This document shows positions 51,807-60,237 of a DNA stretch of 64,000 nt, one piece after another (positions within the stretch are counted from its first letter, which is position 1; each line of letters opens with the position of its first letter). The position numbers and the translations under genes are program-made. The stretch covers positions 1 through 64,000 of the forward strand of contig NZ_JASZYG010000005.1 in assembly GCF_030317105.1 (NCBI RefSeq), in the 5' to 3' direction. Below the pieces are notes generated by a model, which was given only the letters and a program-made list of their open reading frames with translations, had not been told where the DNA came from and made no database searches. Origin of the DNA: Variovorax brevis. Its GTDB lineage: Bacteria > Pseudomonadota > Gammaproteobacteria > Burkholderiales > Burkholderiaceae_C.

Positions 51807-51970
51807 ACCGCGTGACCCAAAGCGCTTGGGGCCGAGCGAACACAGAACCTGGCGAGCCGTCCGGCGCGCCGAAGAAGTTGCGGCGGCTTCGGTCGCAGCA
51901 ATCCCCGCCGCGGGGGACGTGCGCGGTAAGTGGCCGCAAGGCCGAACTGGAGAGAACTTATGGAACCTAG
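51803..51970 (+). CDS. 55-codon coupled ORF between bchZ and pufB
   Basis: ATG 51803 overlaps the bchZ stop (ATGA) with GGGAG eight bases before. It ends at 51970, inside pufB. The product is basic and polar (KKLRRLRSQQ) with no membrane helix, so it is not a normal PufQ although it sits where pufQ lies in Rhodobacter. It may couple translation into pufB; the DNA also holds GC hairpins such as CCCCG-CCG-CGGGG. Confidence 0.35.
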   Translation: MNRVTQSAWGRANTEPGEPSGAPKKLRRLRSQQSPPRGTCAVSGRKAELERTYGT

Positions 51971-52193
51971 AGATCGAGGTGGCTCCTTGTCCGGTCTGAC
52001 CGAGCAGGAAGCCAAGGAGTTTCACGGCATCTTCATGACCAGTTTCATCATCTTCACGCTGATCGCAGTCGTGGCGCACTTCCTGGTGTGGCAATGGCGG
52101 CCATGGCTTCCCGGTGCGGGTGGCTATGCGTCCGTCATCAACGATGCCAAGGATGTGGCGCTGGCGGCACTGTCCATCGGATTCAACGCATAG
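51960..52193 (+). CDS. pufB: Light-harvesting 1 beta polypeptide
   Basis: A 77-residue LH1-beta. LSGLTEQEAKEFHGIFMTSF leads to one helix; H22 and H40, 18 apart, are the conserved His, H40 ligating bacteriochlorophyll, followed by VWQWRPWLP. After the usual end comes an extra ~26 residues (GGYASVINDAKDVALAALSI). GGAGAG precedes ATG 51960. First structural gene of the puf operon. Confidence 0.92.
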   Translation: MEPRDRGGSLSGLTEQEAKEFHGIFMTSFIIFTLIAVVAHFLVWQWRPWLPGAGGYASVINDAKDVALAALSIGFNA

Positions 52194-52204
52194 GGAGTCA
52201 AAAC

Positions 52205-52408
52205 ATGTGGCGAATCTGGTTGATTTTCGATCCGCGCAGGACGCTGATTGCCTTGTTCACGTTCCTGTTCGTGCTGGCACTGGTGATTCATTTCATCTTG
52301 CTGAGCACCGACCGCTTCAACTGGCTCGAAGGGCCGCGAAAGAACGCGCCGGTTTCGGCGCAGATGGCGCCGATGCCAGCGCCTGCTACAGCACCGACGG
52401 GCAAATAG
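52205..52408 (+). CDS. pufA: Light-harvesting 1 alpha polypeptide
   Basis: A 67-residue LH1-alpha: WRIWLIFDPRRTLIALFTFL, ligand His29 in LALVIHFILLSTDRFNW. A Pro/Ala-rich tail (MAPMPAPATAPTGK) follows. Eleven bases after pufB. Forms the LH1 ring with PufB around the reaction centre. Confidence 0.95.
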   Translation: MWRIWLIFDPRRTLIALFTFLFVLALVIHFILLSTDRFNWLEGPRKNAPVSAQMAPMPAPATAPTGK

Positions 52409-52524
52409 CCGGCGGTTGCTCGACACGCAGCCGGGTGCCGGCCCGACAAGGGTCCCGCCTGGCTGCTTCCAGCACAGAGGCAAGGGTGCGGCCGCTTGCA
52501 GCCGTCCTGACCGGAGAACGCATC
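52409..52524 (+). other. pufA-pufL intercistronic region with hairpin potential
   Basis: 116 bp without a gene. CAGCCGGG (52428-52435) can pair with CCTGGCTG (52458-52465), one mismatch, enclosing a smaller GC stem. In other phototrophs hairpins at this position stabilise pufBA mRNA relative to pufLM; the role here is inferred. Confidence 0.35.
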
Positions 52525-53349
52525 ATGGCCATGTTGAGCTTCGAGCGAAAGTACCGCGTGCGCGGCGGAACGCTGACCGGCGGCGACCTTTTCGACTTCT
52601 GGGTCGGGCCCTTCTACGTGGGCTTCTTCGGCGTGACGACGGTGTTCTTCACGGCGGTGGGGACGCTGCTCATCGTGTGGGGCGCATCGCAGGGGCCGAC
52701 GTGGAACCTTTGGCAGATCAACATCGCGCCGCCCGACATCAAGTACGGCTTGCGCATGGCGCCGCTGCTCGAGGGCGGCTTGTGGCAACTCATCACGGTG
52801 TGTGCAATTGGCGCCTTCGTCTCGTGGGCGCTGCGGCAAGTGGAGATCTGTCGAAAGCTCGGCATGGGCTATCACGTGCCCTTTGCCTATTCGTTCGCCA
52901 TCCTTGCGTATGTCACGCTCGAAGTGATCCGGCCGGTGCTGATGGGCGCCTGGGGCCATGGCTTCCCGTACGGGATCATGAGCCACCTGGACTGGGTATC
53001 GAACACCGGCTACCAGTACCTGCATTTTCACTACAACCCCGCCCACATGCTGGCGGTAAGTTTCTTCTTCACGACCGTGATGGCGCTCTCGCTGCACGGC
53101 GCGCTGATCCTGTCGGCCACCAATCCGGGCGAGGGTGAAACGGTGAAGACGGCGGAGCACGAGAACACTTTTTTCCGCGACACCATCGGCTATTCGATCG
53201 GCACGCTGGGCATTCATCGGCTCGGCCTTTTCCTTGCGTTGTCCGCAGCGTTCTGGAGCGCCGTCTGCATCGTGATCAGCGGCCCGTTCTGGACGCGCGG
53301 CTGGCCCGAATGGTGGACCTGGTGGCTCAACCTGCCCATCTGGCGATAA
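52525..53349 (+). CDS. pufL: Reaction centre L subunit
   Basis: A 274-residue five-helix protein. With the initiator Met counted, H154, H174, H191 and H231 correspond to mature L153, L173, L190 and L230, ligands for bacteriochlorophylls and the non-haem Fe. The QB-site pair is E213-N214 (mature L212 Glu, L213 Asn), the Blastochloris-type arrangement rather than Glu-Asp of Rhodobacter. ATG 52525 has GGAGA upstream. No PufX gene is present. Confidence 0.96.
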   Translation: MAMLSFERKYRVRGGTLTGGDLFDFWVGPFYVGFFGVTTVFFTAVGTLLIVWGASQGPTWNLWQINIAPPDIKYGLRMAPLLEGGLWQLITVCAIGAFVSWALRQVEICRKLGMGYHVPFAYSFAILAYVTLEVIRPVLMGAWGHGFPYGIMSHLDWVSNTGYQYLHFHYNPAHMLAVSFFFTTVMALSLHGALILSATNPGEGETVKTAEHENTFFRDTIGYSIGTLGIHRLGLFLALSAAFWSAVCIVISGPFWTRGWPEWWTWWLNLPIWR

Positions 53350-53377
53350 CAAGTCAAACCAGCCCGAGGAGACCCTG

Positions 53378-54358
53378 ATGGCTGAATACCAGAACATCTT
53401 TACCCGCGTGCAAGCCGTGGCGCCTTCGTATGCAGGCGTGCCGCTCGAATGGGGCAACAAGGAGCGCGAAGGCCCGCCAGGGCACTGGCACTGGCTGGGC
53501 AAGATCGGCGATGCGCAGATCGGGCCGATCTACCTCGGTTGGCTCGGGCTGGCTTCGCTCATCTGCTTTTTCATCGCCTTCGAGATCGTCGGGCTCAACA
53601 TGCTCGCGTCGGTCAACTGGGACCCGGTGCAGTTCGTGCGGCAACTGCCCTGGCTTGCGCTGGAGCCCCCGCCGCCATCCATCGGGCTCAAGCTCTTTCC
53701 GGCCTTGAACGAGGGCGGCTGGTGGCTCATGGCGGGCTTCTTCATGACCTCGTCGGTGCTGCTGTGGTGGTTTCGCATGTACCGGCGCGCGCGGGCGCTG
53801 CACATGGGCACGCACGTGGCGTGGGCCTTTGCATCGGCGATCTGGCTGATGCTGGTGCTGGGCTTCATCCGCCCGATCCTGATGGGCAGCTGGGGCGAGG
53901 CGGTGCCCTTCGGCATCTTTCCGCACCTCGACTGGACAGCCGCCTTCTCCATCCGCTACGGCAACCTGTTCTACAACCCCTTCCACATGCTGTCGATCGC
54001 GTTCCTGTACGGCTCGACGCTGCTGTTTGCCATGCATGGCGCGACGATCCTGGCCGTGAGTCGTTTTGGCGGCGAGCGCGAGATCGAGCAGATCGTCGAT
54101 CGTGGCACGGCCTCGGAACGCGCCGCATTGTTCTGGCGCTGGTGCATGGGCTTCAACGCGACGATGGAGTCGATCCATCGCTGGGCCTGGTGGTTCGCGG
54201 TGCTGTGTCCGCTGGTGGGCGGCATCGGCATCCTCCTGACCGGCACGGTCGTCGACAACTGGTATTTGTGGGCCGTGAAGCATCACGTGGCGCCGGTCTA
54301 CCCGGCCGTGTTCGCGCCGGTGATCGACCCCGCGACCTTGCAGGGAGTCAAGCCATGA
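53378..54358 (+). CDS. pufM: Reaction centre M subunit
   Basis: A 326-residue partner of PufL with AEYQNIFTRVQ start, LGKIGDAQIGPIYLGWLG, and the helix D block GNLFYNPFHMLSIAFLYGS. Asp45 (mature M44) is the acid that compensates for L213 Asn in Blastochloris-type QB sites. GAGGAGA precedes ATG 53378. Stop overlaps pufC start (ATGA). Confidence 0.96.
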   Translation: MAEYQNIFTRVQAVAPSYAGVPLEWGNKEREGPPGHWHWLGKIGDAQIGPIYLGWLGLASLICFFIAFEIVGLNMLASVNWDPVQFVRQLPWLALEPPPPSIGLKLFPALNEGGWWLMAGFFMTSSVLLWWFRMYRRARALHMGTHVAWAFASAIWLMLVLGFIRPILMGSWGEAVPFGIFPHLDWTAAFSIRYGNLFYNPFHMLSIAFLYGSTLLFAMHGATILAVSRFGGEREIEQIVDRGTASERAALFWRWCMGFNATMESIHRWAWWFAVLCPLVGGIGILLTGTVVDNWYLWAVKHHVAPVYPAVFAPVIDPATLQGVKP

Positions 54359-55740
54359 CGAACTCGACAGGGGTGAGATGGTGCGTTGCGCTCGGTGCGC
54401 TGGCGCTGCTGGTGGGCTGCTTCGAACGCCCGCCGGTGGACGCGGTGCAGCGCGGCTTTCGCGGCACCGGCATGGACCAGATCTACAACCCGCGCAGCGT
54501 GCAGCAGCAGGCCGCCATCAACGGCTTGCCACCCGACACGCCGCCGATGCCCGCGGTCGGTCCGACGGCTGGGCAGACCTTCCAGAACGTGAAGGTGCTC
54601 AACGACCTGAGCGTGGGCGAGTTCAGCCGCCTGATGGTGTCCATCACCGCATGGGTGGCGCCGCAACAGGGCTGCACCTATTGCCATGCCGGCAACGACA
54701 TGGCGTCCGACGCGCTCTACACCAAGGTGGTCGCCCGCCGCATGCTGCAGATGACGCAGCACATCAACGCCGACTGGAAGAACCACGTCGCCGACACGGG
54801 TGTGACCTGCTACACCTGCCACCGCGGGCAGCCGGTGCCGGCCAACACATGGACCGTCGGCCCGTCGCAAAAGGCCGCCTATTCCGGCAACAAGGCGGGG
54901 CAGAACACGCCGTTGCCCACCAGCGGCATGACGGCCTTGCCCTACGACCCGTTCACGCCATTCCTTCAGCAAGCGAACAACATCCGCGTGGTCGGTGGCG
55001 AGGCGCTGCAAAACGGCAATCGCATTTCCATCAAGCAGACCGAGTGGACCTACGGGCTGATGGTGCACATGTCGGAATCGCTGGGCGTCAATTGCACCTA
55101 CTGCCACAACACGCGATCGTTTGCGGACTGGGAGACGAGCACGCCACCGCGCGCCACCGCCTGGTATGGCATCCGCATGGCGCGCGACCTCAACCTCAAC
55201 TACCTCGACCCACTGGCGCCGACATTTCCTGCAGCACGCCTGGGCGCGGGCGGTTATTCTCCGAAGATCAACTGCGCCACCTGCCACCAGGGTGCCTACA
55301 AGCCGCTGTACGGGCAGAGCATGCTGCCCAACCATCCCGAGCTGGCAAAGGTGCGGGCGGTGGTCGCCACGGGGGCGCCGGCTGCACCCGCCGCACCGAC
55401 AGCGCCGGCCGCATCGGGCAGCGCCAGCGCGGAAGTGCTGTTCGCCGTGGGCTCGAAGGCCGTTTCGGACGACGGCACGAAGGCGCTCGGGGCGGTGATC
55501 GACGCACTGAAGGCGGACGCAACCGCCAGGGTCACGCTGTCCGGCTTCCACTCCGCGACCGGCGACACGGCCACGAACGAAGAGCTGGCCAAGCAGCGCG
55601 CCTTTGCCGTGCGCGATGCACTGCAAGCGGCCGGCATTGCGCAGGATCGCATCGTGCTGGAAAAACCGCAGGTGGCGGAGGCCAACGTGGCGGGCGAAGA
55701 CCCGAGGGCGCGGCGCGTGGAGGTCGCCGTGATGAAATAG
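54355..55740 (+). CDS. pufC: Tetrahaem reaction-centre cytochrome with OmpA-like C-terminal domain
   Basis: A 461-residue lipoprotein: N-terminal helix ending LALLVGC (lipobox Cys22). Four haem motifs are present: CTYCH, CYTCH, CTYCH and CATCH, as in PufC, which reduces the photo-oxidised special pair. The family normally ends near residue 350; here an Ala/Pro linker is followed by ~110 residues resembling OmpA_C: EVLFAVGSKAVSDDG, LSGFHSATGDTATNEELAKQ, RAFAVRDALQAAGI and terminal RARRVEVAVM. The Asp that binds diaminopimelate in classic OmpA domains aligns with Ser. It overlaps pufM by 4 bp. Maturation needs the ccm operon nearby. Confidence 0.93.
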   Translation: MTNSTGVRWCVALGALALLVGCFERPPVDAVQRGFRGTGMDQIYNPRSVQQQAAINGLPPDTPPMPAVGPTAGQTFQNVKVLNDLSVGEFSRLMVSITAWVAPQQGCTYCHAGNDMASDALYTKVVARRMLQMTQHINADWKNHVADTGVTCYTCHRGQPVPANTWTVGPSQKAAYSGNKAGQNTPLPTSGMTALPYDPFTPFLQQANNIRVVGGEALQNGNRISIKQTEWTYGLMVHMSESLGVNCTYCHNTRSFADWETSTPPRATAWYGIRMARDLNLNYLDPLAPTFPAARLGAGGYSPKINCATCHQGAYKPLYGQSMLPNHPELAKVRAVVATGAPAAPAAPTAPAASGSASAEVLFAVGSKAVSDDGTKALGAVIDALKADATARVTLSGFHSATGDTATNEELAKQRAFAVRDALQAAGIAQDRIVLEKPQVAEANVAGEDPRARRVEVAVMK

Positions 55741-55788
55741 GCGGCCGTCTCTATGATGGGGCTTCCTCGGCCCCTGGAGAGCGGCTTG

Positions 55789-56427
55789 ATGCCCAGCTTG
55801 TCGGAATCCCTGAAGCTCGAAACGCGCGAACTGCACACGCAGGCTGAACGCAGCGTCTTCATGCGGCAACTCTTGCGCGGCGAAATGGAACGGAAGCCCT
55901 ATTGCGCCATGCTGCGCAACCTGCACGCGATCTACGCCGCGATGGAGCCGGCGCTCGAACGCCATGCCTGCGATCCCCGGCTCGCGCCGCTGCATTTTCG
56001 CGAACTGATGCGCGAGCCGGCACTGCGAGGGGATCTCGACGCGCTGCATGGCGAAGGATGGCGCGAGCACTTTGCGCTTCAACCCTCCGCGCTGCGCTAT
56101 GTATCGCGCCTTCGCAGCATCGAGGACACGCATCCGGAACTGCTGGCGGCGCACAGCTACGTGCGCTACCTCGGCGACCTGAGCGGTGGCCAGATCCTCG
56201 CGCGCATCGTGCGCGAAAGCATGGCCCTTCCGGCAGGGTCCGGCACGGCCTTCTATGACTTTGGTGGTGCGAAGGAGGCGCTTCGGCTGAAGAAGGCGTA
56301 CCGCGAGGGGCTGGACAAGCTGCCGGGCGGCGAGCCCGCGGCGCGCGCGATCGTGGCAGAAGCAGCGCTCGCCTTCGAATTGCACTGCCACATCTTCGAC
56401 GAACTGGGCCGGGCCGAGCCCGGTTGA
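55789..56427 (+). CDS. Haem oxygenase (biliverdin synthesis for phytochrome)
   Basis: A 212-residue HO-1-fold enzyme: proximal His in LKLETRELHTQAERS near residue 16, distal helix YLGDLSGGQILAR. GGAGAG precedes ATG 55789. It cleaves haem to biliverdin, the chromophore of the bacteriophytochrome encoded convergently just downstream. A GGGGC/GCCCC hairpin (55758-55774) lies after pufC. Confidence 0.88.
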   Translation: MPSLSESLKLETRELHTQAERSVFMRQLLRGEMERKPYCAMLRNLHAIYAAMEPALERHACDPRLAPLHFRELMREPALRGDLDALHGEGWREHFALQPSALRYVSRLRSIEDTHPELLAAHSYVRYLGDLSGGQILARIVRESMALPAGSGTAFYDFGGAKEALRLKKAYREGLDKLPGGEPAARAIVAEAALAFELHCHIFDELGRAEPG

Positions 56428-56529
56428 GCGCAAGATCTTTCCCTACGCCCGCTGCGCTTGCCTTCCGACCCGCGATTTTTCAAGCCCGCTCAATCCTCGG
56501 ACTTCATGTCCCTTGCCAAGGAGAATGCC

Positions 56530-56613
56530 ATGCGAACACTGATTCCCATGTGGATCATCGGCGCGCCACTCGTCTACCTGATCTTCGACTGGATTCGCAC
56601 GCCCAAGCGTTGA
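56530..56613 (+). CDS. 27-residue single-helix membrane peptide
   Basis: ATG 56530 has AAGGAGA upstream. The peptide starts MRTLIPMWIIGAPLVYLIFD and ends in a basic tail (RTPKR): one hydrophobic segment, no known family. It sits alone between the haem oxygenase and the phytochrome genes. The strong ribosome-binding site and coherent membrane-peptide composition argue that it is real. Confidence 0.55.
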   Translation: MRTLIPMWIIGAPLVYLIFDWIRTPKR

Positions 56614-56638
56614 AGATGAAGCGGGGCGTCGTGCCCGC

Positions 56639-58819
56639 TCAGCCGCTGAAAGCCTTCACCCGGCTGTAGAGCGCTGTCGCCCTGCGCGTCGACGCTTCGA
56701 GCTCTTCCAGCAGCGGCACCACCGTTGCGCCCATGTTCCCGTCGGCGATGTCCATCGCCGCGAGGCTGGCGTTCGACAGGATGGCGCCGATGACGTCTCC
56801 GGGTTCGTTCACGCCTTCCTGCCGCGTACGCGCGGCAGATTCGTCGCGCACCGCTTGCGACAGCGACTGCTCCAGATGCCGCCGGGCTTGCGCCGCACGC
56901 TGGCTGTCCGTGAGGTCGGCGAAGATCAGGAAGAAGCCCAGCAGCGATCCGTCCCGCGCCGGAACCGGCTCGGCACGCAAGGCCGCAGGCAAGACGCCGC
57001 CGCCGGCAAGCGCAAGCGACACGTCGCCCCGCCAGCGTTGCCTGTCTTGCGCCACCGCCTCCAGGATCTTGCGCATGCGTTCAGGCTCGGCGAACAGTTG
57101 CGACGCGTCCGTGGCGAGTGGCCCCGAGCCTTCGTCGCGTCGCGCCAGTTGCATGAAGCAGGGATTGGCAAACAGCACGCGGCCTCGCGCGTCGGCAATG
57201 ACGACGGATTCGTTGGAGTTGGACACCGTGGCGCGAATCTGCGCCAGTTGATGTTCAGCGATCAGGAGGCGCACCGCATTGACCTGCACCACGATGTCGA
57301 TGAGCGCCGCCCCGAATGCGCGCGCCAACGCCAGTTCAGCGGCCGACCACGGAAGCGCCGTGCCGCGCACGATTTCCGACCACGCCGCAAAAGAGCGGCG
57401 CGGCGACAGCTTCAGCGGATCGTTGTCGACCACCGGCTTCGTCGGGTCGCCCGCCCAGGTCACCGTGAGCAACTGCTCCTTGCGAAACCACATCAGGTAG
57501 TCGGGTTGCGAGGCCGACAGCTTGGCTGCGACGACACCGCTCGCGCTTGCGGTGAGCGAGTCGAGCGCGGGGTTGGCGTGTTCCACGGACGAGCAGCTGA
57601 AGAGGGTGTCGAATTGCTGGCCGTCGATCCAGCGCATCAGCTCGCGCAACTCGGCCGTGGTCGGCGTCTCGCCGACGGTGAGCACCTCGCCCTCATGGAA
57701 CAGTGCCGCGCCGGTGGCATCCAGCGGTTGCAAGAGCGTGCGCGGGTTGCGGAACAACGCGACACGCCAGTCGCCCTCGGTCGATGTCGCCTCGACCAGC
57801 CGTTGCTCGAGCCGCCGCACCTGGATCGCGACCTGCGCGTGCGCGTAGTTTTCGATTGCCGCGATGCGCGTCGAAACGACTTCAGCCAGCAGGTCGGCTG
57901 CCGCACGCATTGCAAAGCGCAAATTGCGTGGTGAATAGTGATGGCAGGCGATGAGGCCCCACAGCCGGCCTTCGCGCACCAGCGACACCACCAGCGTGGC
58001 CGTCACGCCCATGTTCTTGAGGTACTGCAGGTGAAGCGGCGACATGCTGCGCAGGTAGCACAGCGACATGTCGAGGTCTTCGGGCGGCTCGCCGATGCGC
58101 TGGGGAACGAGTGGCGATGCTTCGTAGTGCACGTCGACCAGGACGCGCAGGCGCGTGCGCAAGTACAGATCGCGGGCGCGTTGCGGGATGTCGGTGGCCG
58201 GGTAATGGTGGCCCAGCAGCGATTCGAGCCGCGGATCGCGGGCTTCCGCAATGATCTTGCCGTGCCCGTCAGGGTCGAAGCTGTAGACCATGATGCGGTC
58301 GTAGCCGAACATCTCGCGGCAGCTCTTGACGACCGCGTCCGACATGATGCCGATGGTCGACGCGCCGCTGATTCGCTGCACCGCGTTGCCCAGGAGTCCC
58401 AATAGTTGCGCGCTCGGCAGGTCGACGGTTTCGATACCGGTGTCGTCGCCAATGGGCTCGATCTCGATGACCAGCCAGCCGCCTGCAATGCGGTGCAGGC
58501 TGCCTTCGAATTCGCGCTCGCGCCCGGAGGGTTCGACCCGGCAACGCATCGCTTCCGGATCGGCCAGCGCGCCCTGCGATGCCAGGCGCCGCACGCAGCG
58601 CTCGATGTCGCCGCCAAGCCGCGAGACCGGTTGCTGCAAAAGGCTTTCCGCAGTGAATCCCAGCAATCGTTCGACGCTTGCACTGGCCTGCACGATGCAC
58701 AGGTCCGATTCACGCAGCACCAGCAACACGCCGTGAGGCTGCACCGAGCCGGCCAGGTGGATCAGCTCGCGTTCGCAGTTGGTGAGGTCCGCAGTGCCGA
58801 AGGCCGGGCTCGTCTGCAT
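56639..58819 (-). CDS. bphP: Bacteriophytochrome lacking a catalytic kinase domain
   Basis: A 726-residue photoreceptor. N-terminal PAS with biliverdin-attachment Cys15 (DLTNCERELIHL) and SVQPHG; GAF domain with PATDIPQRARDLY; PHY domain with tongue motif SPRRSFAAWSEIVRG. A second PAS (residues ~530-640) follows. The C-terminus resembles a histidine-kinase dimerisation helix pair (DVIGAILSNASLAAMDI, then ASTRRATALYSRVKAFSG) but shows no phosphoacceptor His and no ATPase domain. This resembles photosynthesis-linked BphP1 proteins that act on PpsR by direct contact. Its ATG shares one base with the ppsR stop (TGATG). Confidence 0.92.
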   Translation of the reverse strand: MQTSPAFGTADLTNCERELIHLAGSVQPHGVLLVLRESDLCIVQASASVERLLGFTAESLLQQPVSRLGGDIERCVRRLASQGALADPEAMRCRVEPSGREREFEGSLHRIAGGWLVIEIEPIGDDTGIETVDLPSAQLLGLLGNAVQRISGASTIGIMSDAVVKSCREMFGYDRIMVYSFDPDGHGKIIAEARDPRLESLLGHHYPATDIPQRARDLYLRTRLRVLVDVHYEASPLVPQRIGEPPEDLDMSLCYLRSMSPLHLQYLKNMGVTATLVVSLVREGRLWGLIACHHYSPRNLRFAMRAAADLLAEVVSTRIAAIENYAHAQVAIQVRRLEQRLVEATSTEGDWRVALFRNPRTLLQPLDATGAALFHEGEVLTVGETPTTAELRELMRWIDGQQFDTLFSCSSVEHANPALDSLTASASGVVAAKLSASQPDYLMWFRKEQLLTVTWAGDPTKPVVDNDPLKLSPRRSFAAWSEIVRGTALPWSAAELALARAFGAALIDIVVQVNAVRLLIAEHQLAQIRATVSNSNESVVIADARGRVLFANPCFMQLARRDEGSGPLATDASQLFAEPERMRKILEAVAQDRQRWRGDVSLALAGGGVLPAALRAEPVPARDGSLLGFFLIFADLTDSQRAAQARRHLEQSLSQAVRDESAARTRQEGVNEPGDVIGAILSNASLAAMDIADGNMGATVVPLLEELEASTRRATALYSRVKAFSG

Positions 58820-60237
58820 CAGTCGACTCCCGGAAGCTCGCCCGGGCGGCGTGTCGGGTCGCCCAGGCGCCGGCCAGCGAGTTCTGCTTCGCTCATGCCG
58901 AGCAGCGCCGCCGCACCGGCTGCATCTTGTTGCGACTGCGCAAGCGCGCCCTGGATGAAATGGTGCTCCGCGATGATCGCCGCCTCGGCCATCAGTTCGG
59001 CGAAAGGTACTTGCCCGAGGCGCCCGAGCAGCTGCTGGATGGCCAGGTTGAACTCGTACGGCGAGCTTTCGTCATTGAGCGCCTGGGGCGCGCGGTGGAT
59101 CGTGAAGCCGATGCATTCCTGGTCGCCTTCGGTGAGCAGGGCCGCGGAAATCTCGACCTGCGCAACGGGTGTGTGAGCGACCTTGACCCACGACTTGATC
59201 CTGCGCACCAGGCCGACCTTGCGCACCTGCGGCAACAGCGTCGCGAGCGGGCGATCCGGCATGCCGAGCCAGTCCATGATGGGCAAGCCCTTCACCTGGG
59301 CTTCGCTGTTGAGCCGCACCAGGTTCAGGAAGGCCGGGTTGGCCACCAGCACGCGTCCGCTCGAATCGGTGACGACCACGCCATCGCTGCTGTCGTCGAC
59401 CATGCGGGCCAGCGAGGTGCTCAGCGCCGTTGTCAGCTCCAGCGCATCGACGGCGCGCACACGCACCAGGAGGCGCATGGCGTCGTCGGCCCGGAACGGC
59501 GTGGCCGCCACGCTGGTGAGCGTGATCTTGCCGACCAGCCGTGCCCGGATCTCCGCACTCTGGCCGGAAGCCCGCGCCGATATCAGAAGCTCCTCGACGG
59601 ACACCCGCGAACGTTCTTCGAAGCCCACCGTGGCTGGCCGGTCGATGAGTTGCTCGCTCGTGAAGTCGAACATCTGCGCAGCAGCCTGGTTGGCTTCGAG
59701 GATGCGCAGCGTGCGGCCGTCGACCACGAGCACCGCGTCGGTGGCGACCTGGAAGAGCAGGCGGTAGCGCGTCTCGTCCTGCCGCACTTTCCAGTAGCCG
59801 CGCTCCATCTCCTGTTGCGATTCGAGGAAGCGTTGCTGGATGGCCGCGATCGCGCGCAGGTCACGGCCTGTCGCCAGCACCGGGCCTTCGGCGCCGAAGC
59901 GGATGGCCGTGTAGGCGACCGGAATGCTGACGCCGTGATGGAAGGGGTGATTGACCTCCCGCCGCCGCCCGATGCCGTTGGCTGCAACTTCCTGCAAGAG
60001 GTTTTCGATCTTGGGACGGGTTTCCTCGCTGACGGTGTCAGCCCAGCGGCGACCCACCCAGTCGTGGGCCAGCGGCGCGAGCGGCTCGCCGTCGCCCTGC
60101 ACGACGCTCCGGATGACGCCTGTTGAGTCCATCACCAGCGCAATGTCGCTGGAGAGCGAAACAAAAGTCCGGGCAAGCTCGGGCGCCCAGACCGCTAGCG
60201 CGGCGAGATCCGGAAGATCGCCTGGGCGAAAACTCAC
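58819..60237 (-). CDS. ppsR: Photosynthesis transcriptional regulator PpsR/CrtJ
   Basis: A 472-residue regulator from GTG 60237, which has AGGAG six bases upstream. Layout: N-terminal PAS, Q-linker near GYWKVRQDETRYR, two more PAS domains, and a Fis-type HTH at the end (FAELMAEAAIIAEHHFIQGA, then AALLGMSEAELAGRR). It binds TGT-N12-ACA sites, found here before crtI, crtE/crtD and bchC. Only one Cys is present (DQECIGF), so the two-Cys redox switch of Rhodobacter PpsR is missing. Translationally coupled to bphP. Confidence 0.92.
   Translation of the reverse strand: MSFRPGDLPDLAALAVWAPELARTFVSLSSDIALVMDSTGVIRSVVQGDGEPLAPLAHDWVGRRWADTVSEETRPKIENLLQEVAANGIGRRREVNHPFHHGVSIPVAYTAIRFGAEGPVLATGRDLRAIAAIQQRFLESQQEMERGYWKVRQDETRYRLLFQVATDAVLVVDGRTLRILEANQAAAQMFDFTSEQLIDRPATVGFEERSRVSVEELLISARASGQSAEIRARLVGKITLTSVAATPFRADDAMRLLVRVRAVDALELTTALSTSLARMVDDSSDGVVVTDSSGRVLVANPAFLNLVRLNSEAQVKGLPIMDWLGMPDRPLATLLPQVRKVGLVRRIKSWVKVAHTPVAQVEISAALLTEGDQECIGFTIHRAPQALNDESSPYEFNLAIQQLLGRLGQVPFAELMAEAAIIAEHHFIQGALAQSQQDAAGAAALLGMSEAELAGRRLGDPTRRPGELPGVD

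Noticed and set aside
51803..51970. pufQ
   Set aside because: The ORF at this position has no hydrophobic helix and no similarity to PufQ that I can see.
52205..55740. pufX or LH2 pucBA genes
   Set aside because: No short helix-containing ORF other than pufB and pufA was seen near the reaction-centre genes.
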